Source: Hoeflea sp038900095 (GTDB lineage Bacteria; Pseudomonadota; Alphaproteobacteria; Rhizobiales; Rhizobiaceae). From it: a DNA stretch of 64,000 nucleotides. Below the pieces are notes generated by a model. That model worked only from the letters and a program-made list of their open reading frames with translations. It was not told the origin of the DNA and made no database searches. The DNA lies in contig NZ_JBBMQQ010000001.1 in NCBI RefSeq assembly GCF_038900095.1, positions 434,001-498,000 on the forward strand, read 5' to 3'. The translations under genes were made by a program, and so were the position numbers. Shown here piece after piece: positions 9,039 through 17,413 of this stretch. How positions within the stretch are numbered: the stretch's first letter is position 1; the number at the start of each line of letters is the position of its first letter.

Positions 9039-10622
9039 TCAGTTTTGCAGCGCGGTCTCGTCCTGGCTGGCGAAGGAGCGGACGGTCTTGAGTGCGCCTT
9101 CAAGCTGTTCGCCTTTCTCATCGGCAAGGGCGGCTTCGCGCAGCAGACGGCACCAGTGGGCGGCATCGTCACGGCCGGCAAGCAGGGCCACTCCGTCCAT
9201 CACCCGGTCGAATTTCGACAGGCCGCGCGCATGGGTGTCCGAGTACCCCTTGACCAGGCGGCGGTTGCGCAGGGTTTCGACGCCCAGCGCATAATCGATC
9301 TTGCGATAGGTCAGGGCCTTCCCGAGCCAGTTTTCCAGGTGCTCTTTCTCGATGGCGTGACGCAGGGTGCCGCGCCGGTACCTGCGCAAGCCGCCAAGCA
9401 CGTAGAGCTGGGCGAAGGGCAGGAGCCTGTCGGTTCTGAGTCTGCGGCCCTTGTTGAACACCCGGTCGATCAGCCGCATGCTGCGCTGGCTTTCCGACAG
9501 TTTGCGGCCCAGCCGCGGGGGCATCATGCCGACGATTTCCTCGGCGCGCGGATGCATGAACTCGGTGAGTTTCATCTGTGCACCCTTCGCCGGGGCAATT
9601 TCGCTGCGCACCCGGGCGAAACGGCTGCCACGGGTCTTGAGGTCGGCAACGCGGAAGACGTCATCATAGGCCATTGCCTTGGCGATGTATTTGGCGGCTT
9701 CGAGTGTCAGCTCATGGCCCTTGGCCTCTTCGTCCTGGGCCAGTACATCCTCGAGCCGGTCAAGATATTCGGCGCCGTAATCGAGATCCTGGAAATCGAC
9801 CACCGCGCGCAGGCCCGTCAGCGCCATGTCGCGCACCGCGCCGGGCATGGCGGCAGCACGTGCTTCAAGCTTCGCCCACTGCTCAACCAGGTGTTTCGGG
9901 CCTGCGGGCGTGTTGCCTGCAGCCGGTTTGGACTGTCCGGACGAGGGGCGTTCGATCTTGCCTCCGGCGGCGGCTTCAAAGCCAGCGGCAAAGGCGCGCA
10001 GGCTGGCTTCGACACCGCGTCCGGAGGCCTTGATCGCGGCTTCGAAACTTTCCCGCTCGAACGGCAGGGCGCCTGAGCCGGCCAGCGCGCCAAACAGGCT
10101 CGCCGAGATCATCGATCCGGCATCGACTGCCATCTTCTCCATGTCGAAGGCGATGAAGCGCTGCGCGGCAATTTCGGCTGCGGCGATCACTTCCTCGGAA
10201 TCGGCAATGCCGTCGCCGGGAACGGTCTTCTCCGAAACGGCCAGCGCCCGGTGCGAGGAGGCGATCAGCGTGGTCCGGTCCGGGGTGACAAAGCCACGCA
10301 TGATGGCGCGGCCGGCCTCCATCATTTCAGCGGCAACCAGAATGTCGACGTCACCGGCGGCGGGCATCAGCGAGAACACCGGCTGACGTTCCTGGGCCGG
10401 CGCCATTTCCATGTAGTAGATCGTCGCCCCGGTGCGCTGGGCGACACCGGCCACCGATGTGGCCTGCACCACATAGCCGTTGCGATGGGCGCAATCCTCG
10501 ATCCAGTTGGTCAGGACGCCACCGCCCTGGCCGCCCACGGCCATGATCGCCAGCTTGATGATCTGATCAAGCGCGGGATCGTGCGCTTTGGATTGCAGTG
10601 CTGTTTGGGTTTTGCTTGCCAT
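9039..10622 (-). CDS. iorB: indolepyruvate-type 2-oxoacid oxidoreductase, beta subunit
   Basis: 527 residues. The N-terminal ~200 are the POR gamma-like domain (AVGGQGGGVLTNWIED, ATSVAGVAQRTGATIYYME). A long C-terminal domain of the DUF6537 type follows, as in the aerobic two-subunit indolepyruvate ferredoxin oxidoreductases. With IorA it should oxidatively decarboxylate an aryl 2-oxoacid to the aryl-acyl-CoA, passing electrons to ferredoxin. It lies 3 bp after iorA and is the last gene of the cyclase-FAD-marR-iorA-iorB operon. The substrate is not proven: indole-3-pyruvate is the family name, while the operon context allows isatinate (2-aminophenylglyoxylate). Confidence 0.88.
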   Translation of the reverse strand: MASKTQTALQSKAHDPALDQIIKLAIMAVGGQGGGVLTNWIEDCAHRNGYVVQATSVAGVAQRTGATIYYMEMAPAQERQPVFSLMPAAGDVDILVAAEMMEAGRAIMRGFVTPDRTTLIASSHRALAVSEKTVPGDGIADSEEVIAAAEIAAQRFIAFDMEKMAVDAGSMISASLFGALAGSGALPFERESFEAAIKASGRGVEASLRAFAAGFEAAAGGKIERPSSGQSKPAAGNTPAGPKHLVEQWAKLEARAAAMPGAVRDMALTGLRAVVDFQDLDYGAEYLDRLEDVLAQDEEAKGHELTLEAAKYIAKAMAYDDVFRVADLKTRGSRFARVRSEIAPAKGAQMKLTEFMHPRAEEIVGMMPPRLGRKLSESQRSMRLIDRVFNKGRRLRTDRLLPFAQLYVLGGLRRYRRGTLRHAIEKEHLENWLGKALTYRKIDYALGVETLRNRRLVKGYSDTHARGLSKFDRVMDGVALLAGRDDAAHWCRLLREAALADEKGEQLEGALKTVRSFASQDETALQN

Positions 10623-10625
10623 GGA

Positions 10626-12773
10626 TCAGGTCCGGACGAATTCGATGCGGCCGCGGGAGCGGCGGTTTTGCAGCCAGGCTATGGTGCGGCTGGTGAAGGA
10701 CCCGATCGTGCGTTCGAACCAGCCCGGATTGTGCACGACATCGGCGCGGAAGAACGAGGGGCAGAGCACGGCGGCATCGGCCACTTCGCCGCAATTGCCG
10801 CAGCCGACGCAACTCTGGTCGATGCTGGCGACCGGATCGTCCCTGAGCGGGTCATCGAGTTTCTTGAGCGACAGTGACGGACAGCCCGACAGGCGGATAC
10901 ATGCGTGATCGCCGGTGCAGATGTCCTCGTCAACGCCAAAGCGCGGCTTCTCGACACGCCGGCCTTCCTTGATGGCCTTGTTCATCAGCGGCTTTTCACG
11001 GCGCTGCTTGTTGAGCATGCATTCCGAGGAGGCGACGATGACCTTCGGGCCGACATGGTCGGTGGTCAATGCCTCTTTCAGGATCTCGCGCATCTTCGGC
11101 ACGTCATAGGTGCGGTCGAGCTGGCGGACCCATTTGACGCCGACACCCTTGACGGCATCGGCGATCGGATGACCGGTGGCCTTGGATGCATTGTCGGCGC
11201 GCGAGGACAGGATGTCCTGACCGCCGGTGGCGGCGGAATAGAAATTGTCGACAATGACGATGACGCCGTCGGACTTGTTGTAGACCGCGTTGCCGATCGA
11301 GGATGACAGGCCGTTGTGCCAGAACCCGCCATCGCCAAGGATGGAGATCGAGCGCTTGTCGCCGCCACCGTCGAAGGCGGCGTTCGAGGCCGGGCCGAGG
11401 CCGTAGCCCATGGTCGAGCCACCGATCTCGAAAGGTGGAAGGCTGGCAAACAGATGGCAGCCGATGTCGCCGGCAATCTGGTGCTTGCCGAATTCCTGCT
11501 CGGTCATCTTCAACGCGGCAAAGATCGGACGTTCCGGGCAGCCGGTGCAGAAGCCCGGCGGGCGGATCGGCACGGTCTTGGAGAGATCGGGAAGTGCCGG
11601 CTTCTCCTCGGAGTTGGGGGCGCGCAGGCGGGCAGGCAGCAATTCGGGCGCTGCTTTCTTCAGGAAAGCCTCAAGGCCGTCGAGCATGACCTGGCCGGTA
11701 TACTCGCCGGCCATCGGCAGCATGTCCTTGCCGTGCAGGCTGATGGTGCGGCCGGTCTTGTAGAGGGCTGCGCCCAGCGCCTGTTCGATGAACTCGGGCT
11801 GGCCTTCCTCGACCACCAAGACAGCAGACTTGCCTTCGCAGAACTCGAAGAACTCATCATTGACCAGCGGGTAGGTGACATTGAGCACGTAGAGCGGGAT
11901 CTCGGTGTCGCCGTGGATGTCGGCCAGGCCGAGGCGTTGCAGCGCCCGGATCACGCCGTTGTACATGCCGCCCTGCAGAACGATGCCGACAGGCGCTTGC
12001 TTGGGGCCGAACATCTCGTTGAGCTTGTGCTCGACGATGTATTTCTGCGCCGCGGGCCAGCGATTGTTGATCTTGTCGTGTTCCTGCATGTAGGACATCG
12101 GCGGCAGCACGACGCGGGCATAGTCGCTGCGCGGATTGGCCAGCGCGTCCTTGACGGTGAAGGGCGGGCGCTTGTTGTCCCTGGCCGCGAAACTGCCGGT
12201 AACATGGCAGGAGCGGATGCGAACCATCAGCATAACCGGGGTGTTGGTGGCCTCCGACAGCTCGAAGCCCTGATGCACGGACTGGACGATGGAGGGCAGG
12301 TTGGGGCGCGGGTCGAGCAGCCACATCTGCGATTTCATCGCAAAGGCGTGGCTGCGCTCCTGCATGATCGATGAGCCTTCGCCGTAATCCTCGCCGATGA
12401 TCACCAGTGCGCCGCCGGTGACGCCGGATGACGAAAGGTTGGCCAGCGCGTCGGAGGCGACATTGACGCCCACGGGGCCCTTGAAGGTGACAGCGCCACG
12501 AATCGGGTAATGCACGGAAGCCGCAAGCATCGCGGCCGCTGCCGCCTCGGAGGCATTGGCCTCGTAGCGCACACCGAGTTCGGTGAGAATTTCCTCGGCG
12601 TCGGCAAGCACGTCCATCAGGTGGCTGATCGGTGCGCCCTGATAGCCTCCGACATAGCCGACGCCGGCTTCCAGAAGCGCTTTGGTCAGCGCCAGAATGC
12701 CTTCGCCGGAAAAGGTTTCACCTTCCCCGACCTTGAGTTTCTGGACTTCCTTGGCGAATGAACGTTCAGCCAT
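10626..12773 (-). CDS. iorA: indolepyruvate-type 2-oxoacid ferredoxin oxidoreductase, alpha subunit
   Basis: 715 residues. An N-terminal pyrimidine-binding half (GGYQGAPISHLMDVL, ANASEAAAAAM) is followed by the CTGCPERP motif and the thiamine-diphosphate site GDGGFWHNG with a downstream Asn. The C-terminal ~100 residues carry two Fe-S cysteine sets: CTGDHACIRLSGCP and CVGCGNCGEVADAAVLCP. This is the catalytic subunit that decarboxylates a 2-oxoacid and forms acyl-CoA with iorB. It sits third in order after a cyclase-family hydrolase, an FAD oxidoreductase and MarR, an unusual setting that suggests a dedicated catabolic step and not general aromatic amino acid turnover. Confidence 0.92.
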   Translation of the reverse strand: MAERSFAKEVQKLKVGEGETFSGEGILALTKALLEAGVGYVGGYQGAPISHLMDVLADAEEILTELGVRYEANASEAAAAAMLAASVHYPIRGAVTFKGPVGVNVASDALANLSSSGVTGGALVIIGEDYGEGSSIMQERSHAFAMKSQMWLLDPRPNLPSIVQSVHQGFELSEATNTPVMLMVRIRSCHVTGSFAARDNKRPPFTVKDALANPRSDYARVVLPPMSYMQEHDKINNRWPAAQKYIVEHKLNEMFGPKQAPVGIVLQGGMYNGVIRALQRLGLADIHGDTEIPLYVLNVTYPLVNDEFFEFCEGKSAVLVVEEGQPEFIEQALGAALYKTGRTISLHGKDMLPMAGEYTGQVMLDGLEAFLKKAAPELLPARLRAPNSEEKPALPDLSKTVPIRPPGFCTGCPERPIFAALKMTEQEFGKHQIAGDIGCHLFASLPPFEIGGSTMGYGLGPASNAAFDGGGDKRSISILGDGGFWHNGLSSSIGNAVYNKSDGVIVIVDNFYSAATGGQDILSSRADNASKATGHPIADAVKGVGVKWVRQLDRTYDVPKMREILKEALTTDHVGPKVIVASSECMLNKQRREKPLMNKAIKEGRRVEKPRFGVDEDICTGDHACIRLSGCPSLSLKKLDDPLRDDPVASIDQSCVGCGNCGEVADAAVLCPSFFRADVVHNPGWFERTIGSFTSRTIAWLQNRRSRGRIEFVRT

Positions 12774-12791
12774 GCTGTGTCTTTCCCGTCA

Positions 12792-13283
12792 TTAGAAATC
12801 GTGCTTGCGGATGTTCTTGAGCATTTTCTGCAGGGTGCTGACGAAGGCCTGACGCTCTTCGGCAGGGATCCCCTTGAACATCTGCGCATAGACCCGCGCC
12901 ATCGATGGCCAGAGCTGATCGAGTGCTGCGCGGCCTGTCTCGGTGATGTTGATGCGGGTTACCCGGCTGTCATTGGAGTCGGACGCGCGGCGGACCAGCC
13001 CATCCGATGCAAGCTGTTCGAGGGCGCGGCTCAGTGTCGACTGCTCGACCACGGCATAAACCGCAAGATCGCTGATCGGCAGGTCGTCGATGACCGAGAG
13101 GACCGCAAGCGCGCGCATCTTCGGCGTGGTCAGTCCCAGGCCGGTCATCTCCTGCCGCAGGTCTGCATTGTAGCGGCCCATGATGCGGTTCATCAGGTAG
13201 GGTGCGAAATTGGACAGGCCGATCTCGCCGAGACGCTGAAACGGCTCGGATTTTTCGGTCTCGGGTGTCTTGGCCTCGTTCAT
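12792..13283 (-). CDS. MarR-family transcriptional regulator (in iorAB operon)
   Basis: 163 residues with the MarR winged helix: LSVIDDLPISDLAVYAVVEQ, STLSRALEQLASDGLVRR as the recognition region, then the wing DSNDSRVTRINITETG. It overlaps the FAD oxidoreductase stop by 4 bp and lies 18 bp before iorA, so it is made with the enzymes it probably controls. MarR proteins commonly sense aromatic acids or CoA thioesters and repress divergent promoters; the 135-bp region at 15677-15811 is the likely target. That assignment is inference. Confidence 0.9.
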   Translation of the reverse strand: MNEAKTPETEKSEPFQRLGEIGLSNFAPYLMNRIMGRYNADLRQEMTGLGLTTPKMRALAVLSVIDDLPISDLAVYAVVEQSTLSRALEQLASDGLVRRASDSNDSRVTRINITETGRAALDQLWPSMARVYAQMFKGIPAEERQAFVSTLQKMLKNIRKHDF

Positions 13284-14857
13284 CCGCCCAACCTCTTCGC
13301 CAACAGGAAGCCCGAACCGCCGCCGAGCCCGGGGCCGGGATGCGTGGAGGCGCCAATGTGATGCAGGTTTTCAATGGCGGTGGCATTGTTCTTCGACTGC
13401 GGGAAAGGCCGCCAGATGAAGAACTGGTCCAGCGCACAGGAACCGCCATAGGGGTCGCCGCCGACCAGGTTGATGTTCATGGTTTCCAGATCGACAGGCG
13501 AGTAGGCCTTGCGGGCCAGAACGCTCTCGCCAAAGCCCTCGATATGGGAGGCGAGAATGGTTTCGATGCGATCCGCAAAGGCTTCGCGCGTGGCTTCGCT
13601 CCAGACACCACCGGTCTCGATTTCGCCGGCCGCATCGCCCTTGACGGTGCGGGGTGCATCGGGGATCTGCAGCCAGAGGATCGACTTGCCGTCCGGGCAG
13701 CGTGCCGGATCAAGCCGGTGCGGCTGGCCAACGCAGATGGTTGGCGTGACCGGCAGCATGCCGCGTTCGGCCTCGTTGGAGGATTTTGAAACCGAATCGA
13801 TGCCCTCGGCCAAGTGGATGAGAGCCACGTCTTCCAGCCCTTCGGTTTTCCAGCGGATCGGGCCATCAATGGCATAATGGAGCTGGAAGTTGCCGCGGCC
13901 ATGGCGGAACTGGCCGAGGCTTGAACTCACGCTGTCGGGAAGCTGTCTGGTGTCGTCGCGCAGCAGCCGGTTGTAGAGCTGGCCGGGGGCGACGGAGCAG
14001 ATGACATGGGCGGCGGAAAGCTCGGTTCCGTCAGCAAGCCTGACGCCGGTCGCCTTGCCGTTGCGCACGAGGATCTTGTCGACATCGGCATTGGCGCGCA
14101 GTTCGCCGCCTTTTTCCTCGATCAGCCGCTTGAACGCTGCGGTTGCCTGGCTGGCGCCGCCCTTGACCACCGGAGCGCCGGCGGCCTCCAGCGCAAAGGC
14201 GATGACCTTGCCCATCTGGCCGCCATAGGCGGACTCCGTGGTCAGGCCGGTATGCAGGGCCCATGGTGCCCAGAGCGCCTGAACAAGACCGGAGGTGTAA
14301 TTGGCCTCAAGCCAGGCCCGGGTCGGGCGCAAGGCCTCTCCCATCCAGGCGGCGAGGCCGCGAAGCCCGCGCTTCCATGCTTGCCCGATCAGCAGTTTTG
14401 CCGTCGGCCAGCTCCACAATTCGCCGCCAAGCAGCGCGAAGAGGAAGGGGGCGTCAGCCTCGATGGCGCCGACGTCGGCGGCGTGGCGGTCTCCATCGCC
14501 TGCAGCGATACCGTTGAATTTTTCGATGTTGGCAGCCCGGTCGGTGGTCAGGACCAGGGACGAGCCGTCGGGCAGCAGGACCGCCGTGGGATGCGGGGTA
14601 TGGCAGAATTCCAGTCCATGCCGCGCCAGATCGGGTCCGAGCGCGGCATGGGCGGGGGAGGTAAGGAAGAGCACGAAGGTTGCCGCCATCACGTCGTGAT
14701 GGAACCCCGGCAAGGTGATCTCCTCGGTGCGCAGGCAACCGCCGAAACGGTCGCTGCGTTCGAGAACCAGCACGCGTTTCCCTTTCGAGGAAAGCATGGT
14801 CGCGGCAACCAGCGCGTTGATGCCGCTGCCCACGATGATGTGGTCAAAATCTGCCAT
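13280..14857 (-). CDS. FAD-dependent oxidoreductase, phytoene-desaturase-like (copy 1)
   Basis: 525 residues with an N-terminal dinucleotide fold (VGSGINALVAA, then LVLERSDRFGGCLRT) and the C-terminal FAD signature GASTHPGPGLGGGSGF. The architecture is that of CrtI/PYROXD2-like amine or carotenoid oxidoreductases. The substrate is unknown; a carotenoid role is unlikely because no other carotenoid gene is nearby. It is a paralogue of the gene at 15812, on the other side of the cyclase gene. It is translationally coupled to marR and starts after GGAGACCAGGAC. It could oxidise an indolic or amino substrate feeding the cyclase-family hydrolase. Confidence 0.85.
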   Translation of the reverse strand: MADFDHIIVGSGINALVAATMLSSKGKRVLVLERSDRFGGCLRTEEITLPGFHHDVMAATFVLFLTSPAHAALGPDLARHGLEFCHTPHPTAVLLPDGSSLVLTTDRAANIEKFNGIAAGDGDRHAADVGAIEADAPFLFALLGGELWSWPTAKLLIGQAWKRGLRGLAAWMGEALRPTRAWLEANYTSGLVQALWAPWALHTGLTTESAYGGQMGKVIAFALEAAGAPVVKGGASQATAAFKRLIEEKGGELRANADVDKILVRNGKATGVRLADGTELSAAHVICSVAPGQLYNRLLRDDTRQLPDSVSSSLGQFRHGRGNFQLHYAIDGPIRWKTEGLEDVALIHLAEGIDSVSKSSNEAERGMLPVTPTICVGQPHRLDPARCPDGKSILWLQIPDAPRTVKGDAAGEIETGGVWSEATREAFADRIETILASHIEGFGESVLARKAYSPVDLETMNINLVGGDPYGGSCALDQFFIWRPFPQSKNNATAIENLHHIGASTHPGPGLGGGSGFLLAKRLGG

Positions 14858-14884
14858 TGTCCTGGTCTCCGGCGTGGATACGCC

Positions 14885-15676
14885 TTAGCTGCGTGCAACC
14901 AGCGCCATGGCGCGGATCGGGCTGCCTGTGCCCTTGACCAGCTTCAGCGGCGCGGCGATCAGAACTGCGCCCTTGGGTGGCAGCTTGTTCAGGTTGGCGA
15001 GCGAGGCGAGGCCGTACTTGTTGGCCGCATGCAGCAAATTGTGCGCCGGGAAGGGCGGTTCCATGCCGCCTGCCTGGCCTGCATCGGTACCAATGCACTG
15101 TGTGCCCCAGCCGATGGCGCCCTTGGAGAGAACGTATTGAATGCAGTCAACGGTCGGTCCGGGCGAATGCGGGCCGGTTTCGTCGGCATTGAGATAGGCG
15201 TCTTCGTCGTTTGCACGGGCGTCCCAATCGGTGCGCATGACCACCCATTCGCCCGGCTTGATCTCGCCGTGCTTGGCTTCCCATGCCTTGACGCCGGCTG
15301 CATCGAGCAGGAAGTCGGGATTCTTGGCGACTTCTGCAGAGCAGTCGATCACGTTGACGGGGGCGACGAAATTCTGCGGCGGAATGGAGTCTGTATAACC
15401 GTCGGAATAATCCTTGCCGGTGATCCAGTGGTGCGGCGCATCGAAATGGGTGCCGGAATGCTCGCCGATCTTGAGCCAGTTCCAGGCCCAGAACGGACCG
15501 TCATTGTCATATTCGGAGATCTTGTGGACTTCGATCTTCGGCGTATCCTTGGCCAGTTCAGGCGGCAGCTTGAGCAGCGGCGTATCCGGACCCAGCGATC
15601 CCGAGAGGTCGACGACCTCGACTTTTCCCTCAAGCAGCATTGCGGCGAGATTGCCCAGTGTTTCTGCAGCGTTCAT
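14885..15676 (-). CDS. cyclase-family hydrolase (kynurenine formamidase- or isatin hydrolase-like)
   Basis: 263 residues of the metal-dependent cyclase/KynB fold, with the zinc/manganese motif GEHSGTHFDAPHHW (His73, His77, Asp79, His82 or His83). Family members hydrolyse N-formylkynurenine to kynurenine or isatin to isatinate. Bacterial KynB proteins are usually near 210 residues; the longer size here, with an aromatic FWAWNW stretch before the motif, recalls isatin hydrolases. The presence of kynA and kynU 17 kb away argues for a formamidase role; co-transcription with iorAB argues for isatin. GAGGAGG ten bases upstream fixes the ATG at 15676. First gene of the minus operon. Confidence 0.85.
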   Translation of the reverse strand: MNAAETLGNLAAMLLEGKVEVVDLSGSLGPDTPLLKLPPELAKDTPKIEVHKISEYDNDGPFWAWNWLKIGEHSGTHFDAPHHWITGKDYSDGYTDSIPPQNFVAPVNVIDCSAEVAKNPDFLLDAAGVKAWEAKHGEIKPGEWVVMRTDWDARANDEDAYLNADETGPHSPGPTVDCIQYVLSKGAIGWGTQCIGTDAGQAGGMEPPFPAHNLLHAANKYGLASLANLNKLPPKGAVLIAAPLKLVKGTGSPIRAMALVARS

Positions 15677-15811
15677 GAGTGATCCTCCTCGGGTGGTCCC
15701 TGTTTGTTTCGGTGTGCAGCCCGGGTTGCAGGCCGCTGTTCTGCGATAAATAGATGCTAGACAAAATAATATGCATTTGCAATTATAAATCTCGAACGGA
15801 GAGTGGCTGCG
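15677..15811. promoter_or_regulatory. divergent promoter region, probable MarR target
   Basis: 135 bp between two divergent operons. For the minus operon, TTGCAA (15782-15777) and TAGCAT (15759-15754) with a 17-bp spacer are plausible -35 and -10 boxes. An AT-rich core includes the inverted repeat ATAAT (15766-15770) / ATTAT (15782-15786) around ATGCATTTGCA, overlapping the putative -35. This is a sensible operator for the MarR encoded in the minus operon. The plus gene has GGAGAG at 15798-15803 ahead of its GTG start. Confidence 0.5.
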
Positions 15812-17386
15812 GTGCAAAATGGGTATGATGCAATAATTGTCGGCGCCGGTGTTAACAGCCTGGCTTGCGCGGTCCATCTGGGCGCGAAAGGCTGGCGTGT
15901 CGGTGTGTTTGAGCAGGCGGACGTACCCGGCGGCGCAGTCAAGACGCTGGAATTGACCGCGCCGGGATTTCGCCATGACTGGGCGGCAATGAATCTGAGC
16001 CTTTTTGCCGGCTCGGGGTTTTTCAAGGCTTATGGTGAGGATCTGGCCAGTCGTGGCCTGGAGTTCGCGCCGGCTTCGCATTGTTTTGCCAGCGTTTTCG
16101 ACGACGGTAGATGGATGGGCGTGAGCACCGGTGCGGGCGAAACCCGGGCGCGGATCGCGGCTTTCTCGGAAGCTGACGCCAAGGCCTGGGACAAGCTTTG
16201 TGCAGACTTTCCGGGAACTGCCGAATATGTGTTCGCACTGCTCGGAAATCCCATGCAAATGCATACACAGGGTAAACTCCTGGCGAAGGCGCTGTTCCGC
16301 AAGGGCTTTGGCTGGACCGCCGAGCTGGTTAGGATGCTGCTTTCCTCTCCGCGCAAATGGCTGTCGGAGACCTTTGAATCCGATCATGTGCGCACGACGA
16401 TGGCTGCCTGGGGCATGCATCTCGACTTTGCGCCCGACATGGCCGGTGGTGCGGTGTTTCCCTATCTTGAATCCATGGCCAACCAGAATTTCGGAATGGT
16501 CATCGGCAAGGGCGGGGCCGATACCGTTACCCGTGCGCTGGTGTCGAAGATCGAGGCGTCCGGCGGAGAGGTTCATTGCGGCACCCGGGTAACGCGGGTC
16601 ATCCGCGACGGCGGCAAGGCAACCGGGATCGTGCTTGAAGACGGAACCCGGGTCAGTGCGCGCCGTGCGGTGATCGCCAATGTTGCTCCGGGCGGCTTGA
16701 TGTCCCTGCTCGAAGGGCAGTCGGGCGATGCCGGGTTTGACCGCAAGATGGCGGGCTTCGTTCATGCGCCCGGGACCATGATGATCCATCTGGCGCTTGA
16801 TGGGCTTCCGGACTGGAAAGCCAGCGAAGAACTCAAGTCATTTGCCTATGTGCACATCGCGCCGTCGCTTGACCAGATGGCGCGGACCTATCAGCAGGCG
16901 GTTGCGGGACTTCTGCCCGATGAGCCGGTGCTGGTGGTTGGGCAGCCGACGGTGGTTGATCCGAGCCGGGCGCCGGAAGGCAAGCATGTGCTGTGGGTTC
17001 AGGTGCGCATGGTTCCCGGCGAAATCCGTGGCGATGCGGCAAGCAAGATCACGGAAACAGACTGGTCCAGGGTCAAGGAGACCTATGCCGAGCGGGCGCT
17101 CGATATCATTGAGCGGCATGCACCGGGCATCAGGCAGAAGATCATCAGCCGCGCCGTGGTGTCTCCACTCGATCTCGAGGCGGACAATCCGAACCTGGTC
17201 GGCGGCGACCAGGTGGCGGGCAGCCATCACCTTTCACAGAATTTCCTGTTCCGGCCGGCTCTCGGCCACGCCACGGGAAAAACCCCCGTCGAGGGTTTGC
17301 ATCTGACCGGCGCCAGCGTCTGGCCGGGTGCAGGCACCGGAGCGGGTGCAGGCTTTATGCTCGCCCAGAAACTGGGCGGGAAATGA
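15812..17386 (+). CDS. FAD-dependent oxidoreductase, phytoene-desaturase-like (copy 2)
   Basis: 524 residues, a paralogue of the divergent copy at 13280. It begins with VGAGVNSLACAVHLG, then VFEQADVPGGAVKT, and ends with GASVWPGAGTGAGAGFMLAQKLGG, the FAD-binding C-terminal signature of CrtI-like enzymes. The GTG at 15812 is chosen because GGAGAG lies 8-10 bases upstream; a GTG at 15803 is too close to it. It heads the plus operon with the second family 5 importer, so its substrate is probably what that importer brings in. Two copies could form a heteromer or act on successive intermediates. Confidence 0.85.
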   Translation: MQNGYDAIIVGAGVNSLACAVHLGAKGWRVGVFEQADVPGGAVKTLELTAPGFRHDWAAMNLSLFAGSGFFKAYGEDLASRGLEFAPASHCFASVFDDGRWMGVSTGAGETRARIAAFSEADAKAWDKLCADFPGTAEYVFALLGNPMQMHTQGKLLAKALFRKGFGWTAELVRMLLSSPRKWLSETFESDHVRTTMAAWGMHLDFAPDMAGGAVFPYLESMANQNFGMVIGKGGADTVTRALVSKIEASGGEVHCGTRVTRVIRDGGKATGIVLEDGTRVSARRAVIANVAPGGLMSLLEGQSGDAGFDRKMAGFVHAPGTMMIHLALDGLPDWKASEELKSFAYVHIAPSLDQMARTYQQAVAGLLPDEPVLVVGQPTVVDPSRAPEGKHVLWVQVRMVPGEIRGDAASKITETDWSRVKETYAERALDIIERHAPGIRQKIISRAVVSPLDLEADNPNLVGGDQVAGSHHLSQNFLFRPALGHATGKTPVEGLHLTGASVWPGAGTGAGAGFMLAQKLGGK

Positions 17387-17413
17387 ACACCCAAAAAAAA
17401 CAGGGAGAACAGC

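Noticed and set aside
14885..16789. A 634-codon reading of the cyclase gene starting at 16789
   Set aside because: The upstream part overlaps the divergent FAD gene and the promoter region and has no homology. GAGGAGG before the ATG at 15676 marks the true start.
13280..17386. Carotenoid biosynthesis genes
   Set aside because: The two CrtI-like proteins are not accompanied by crtB, crtE or crtY, and their neighbours are importers and hydrolases; the fold is shared with many amine and other oxidases.
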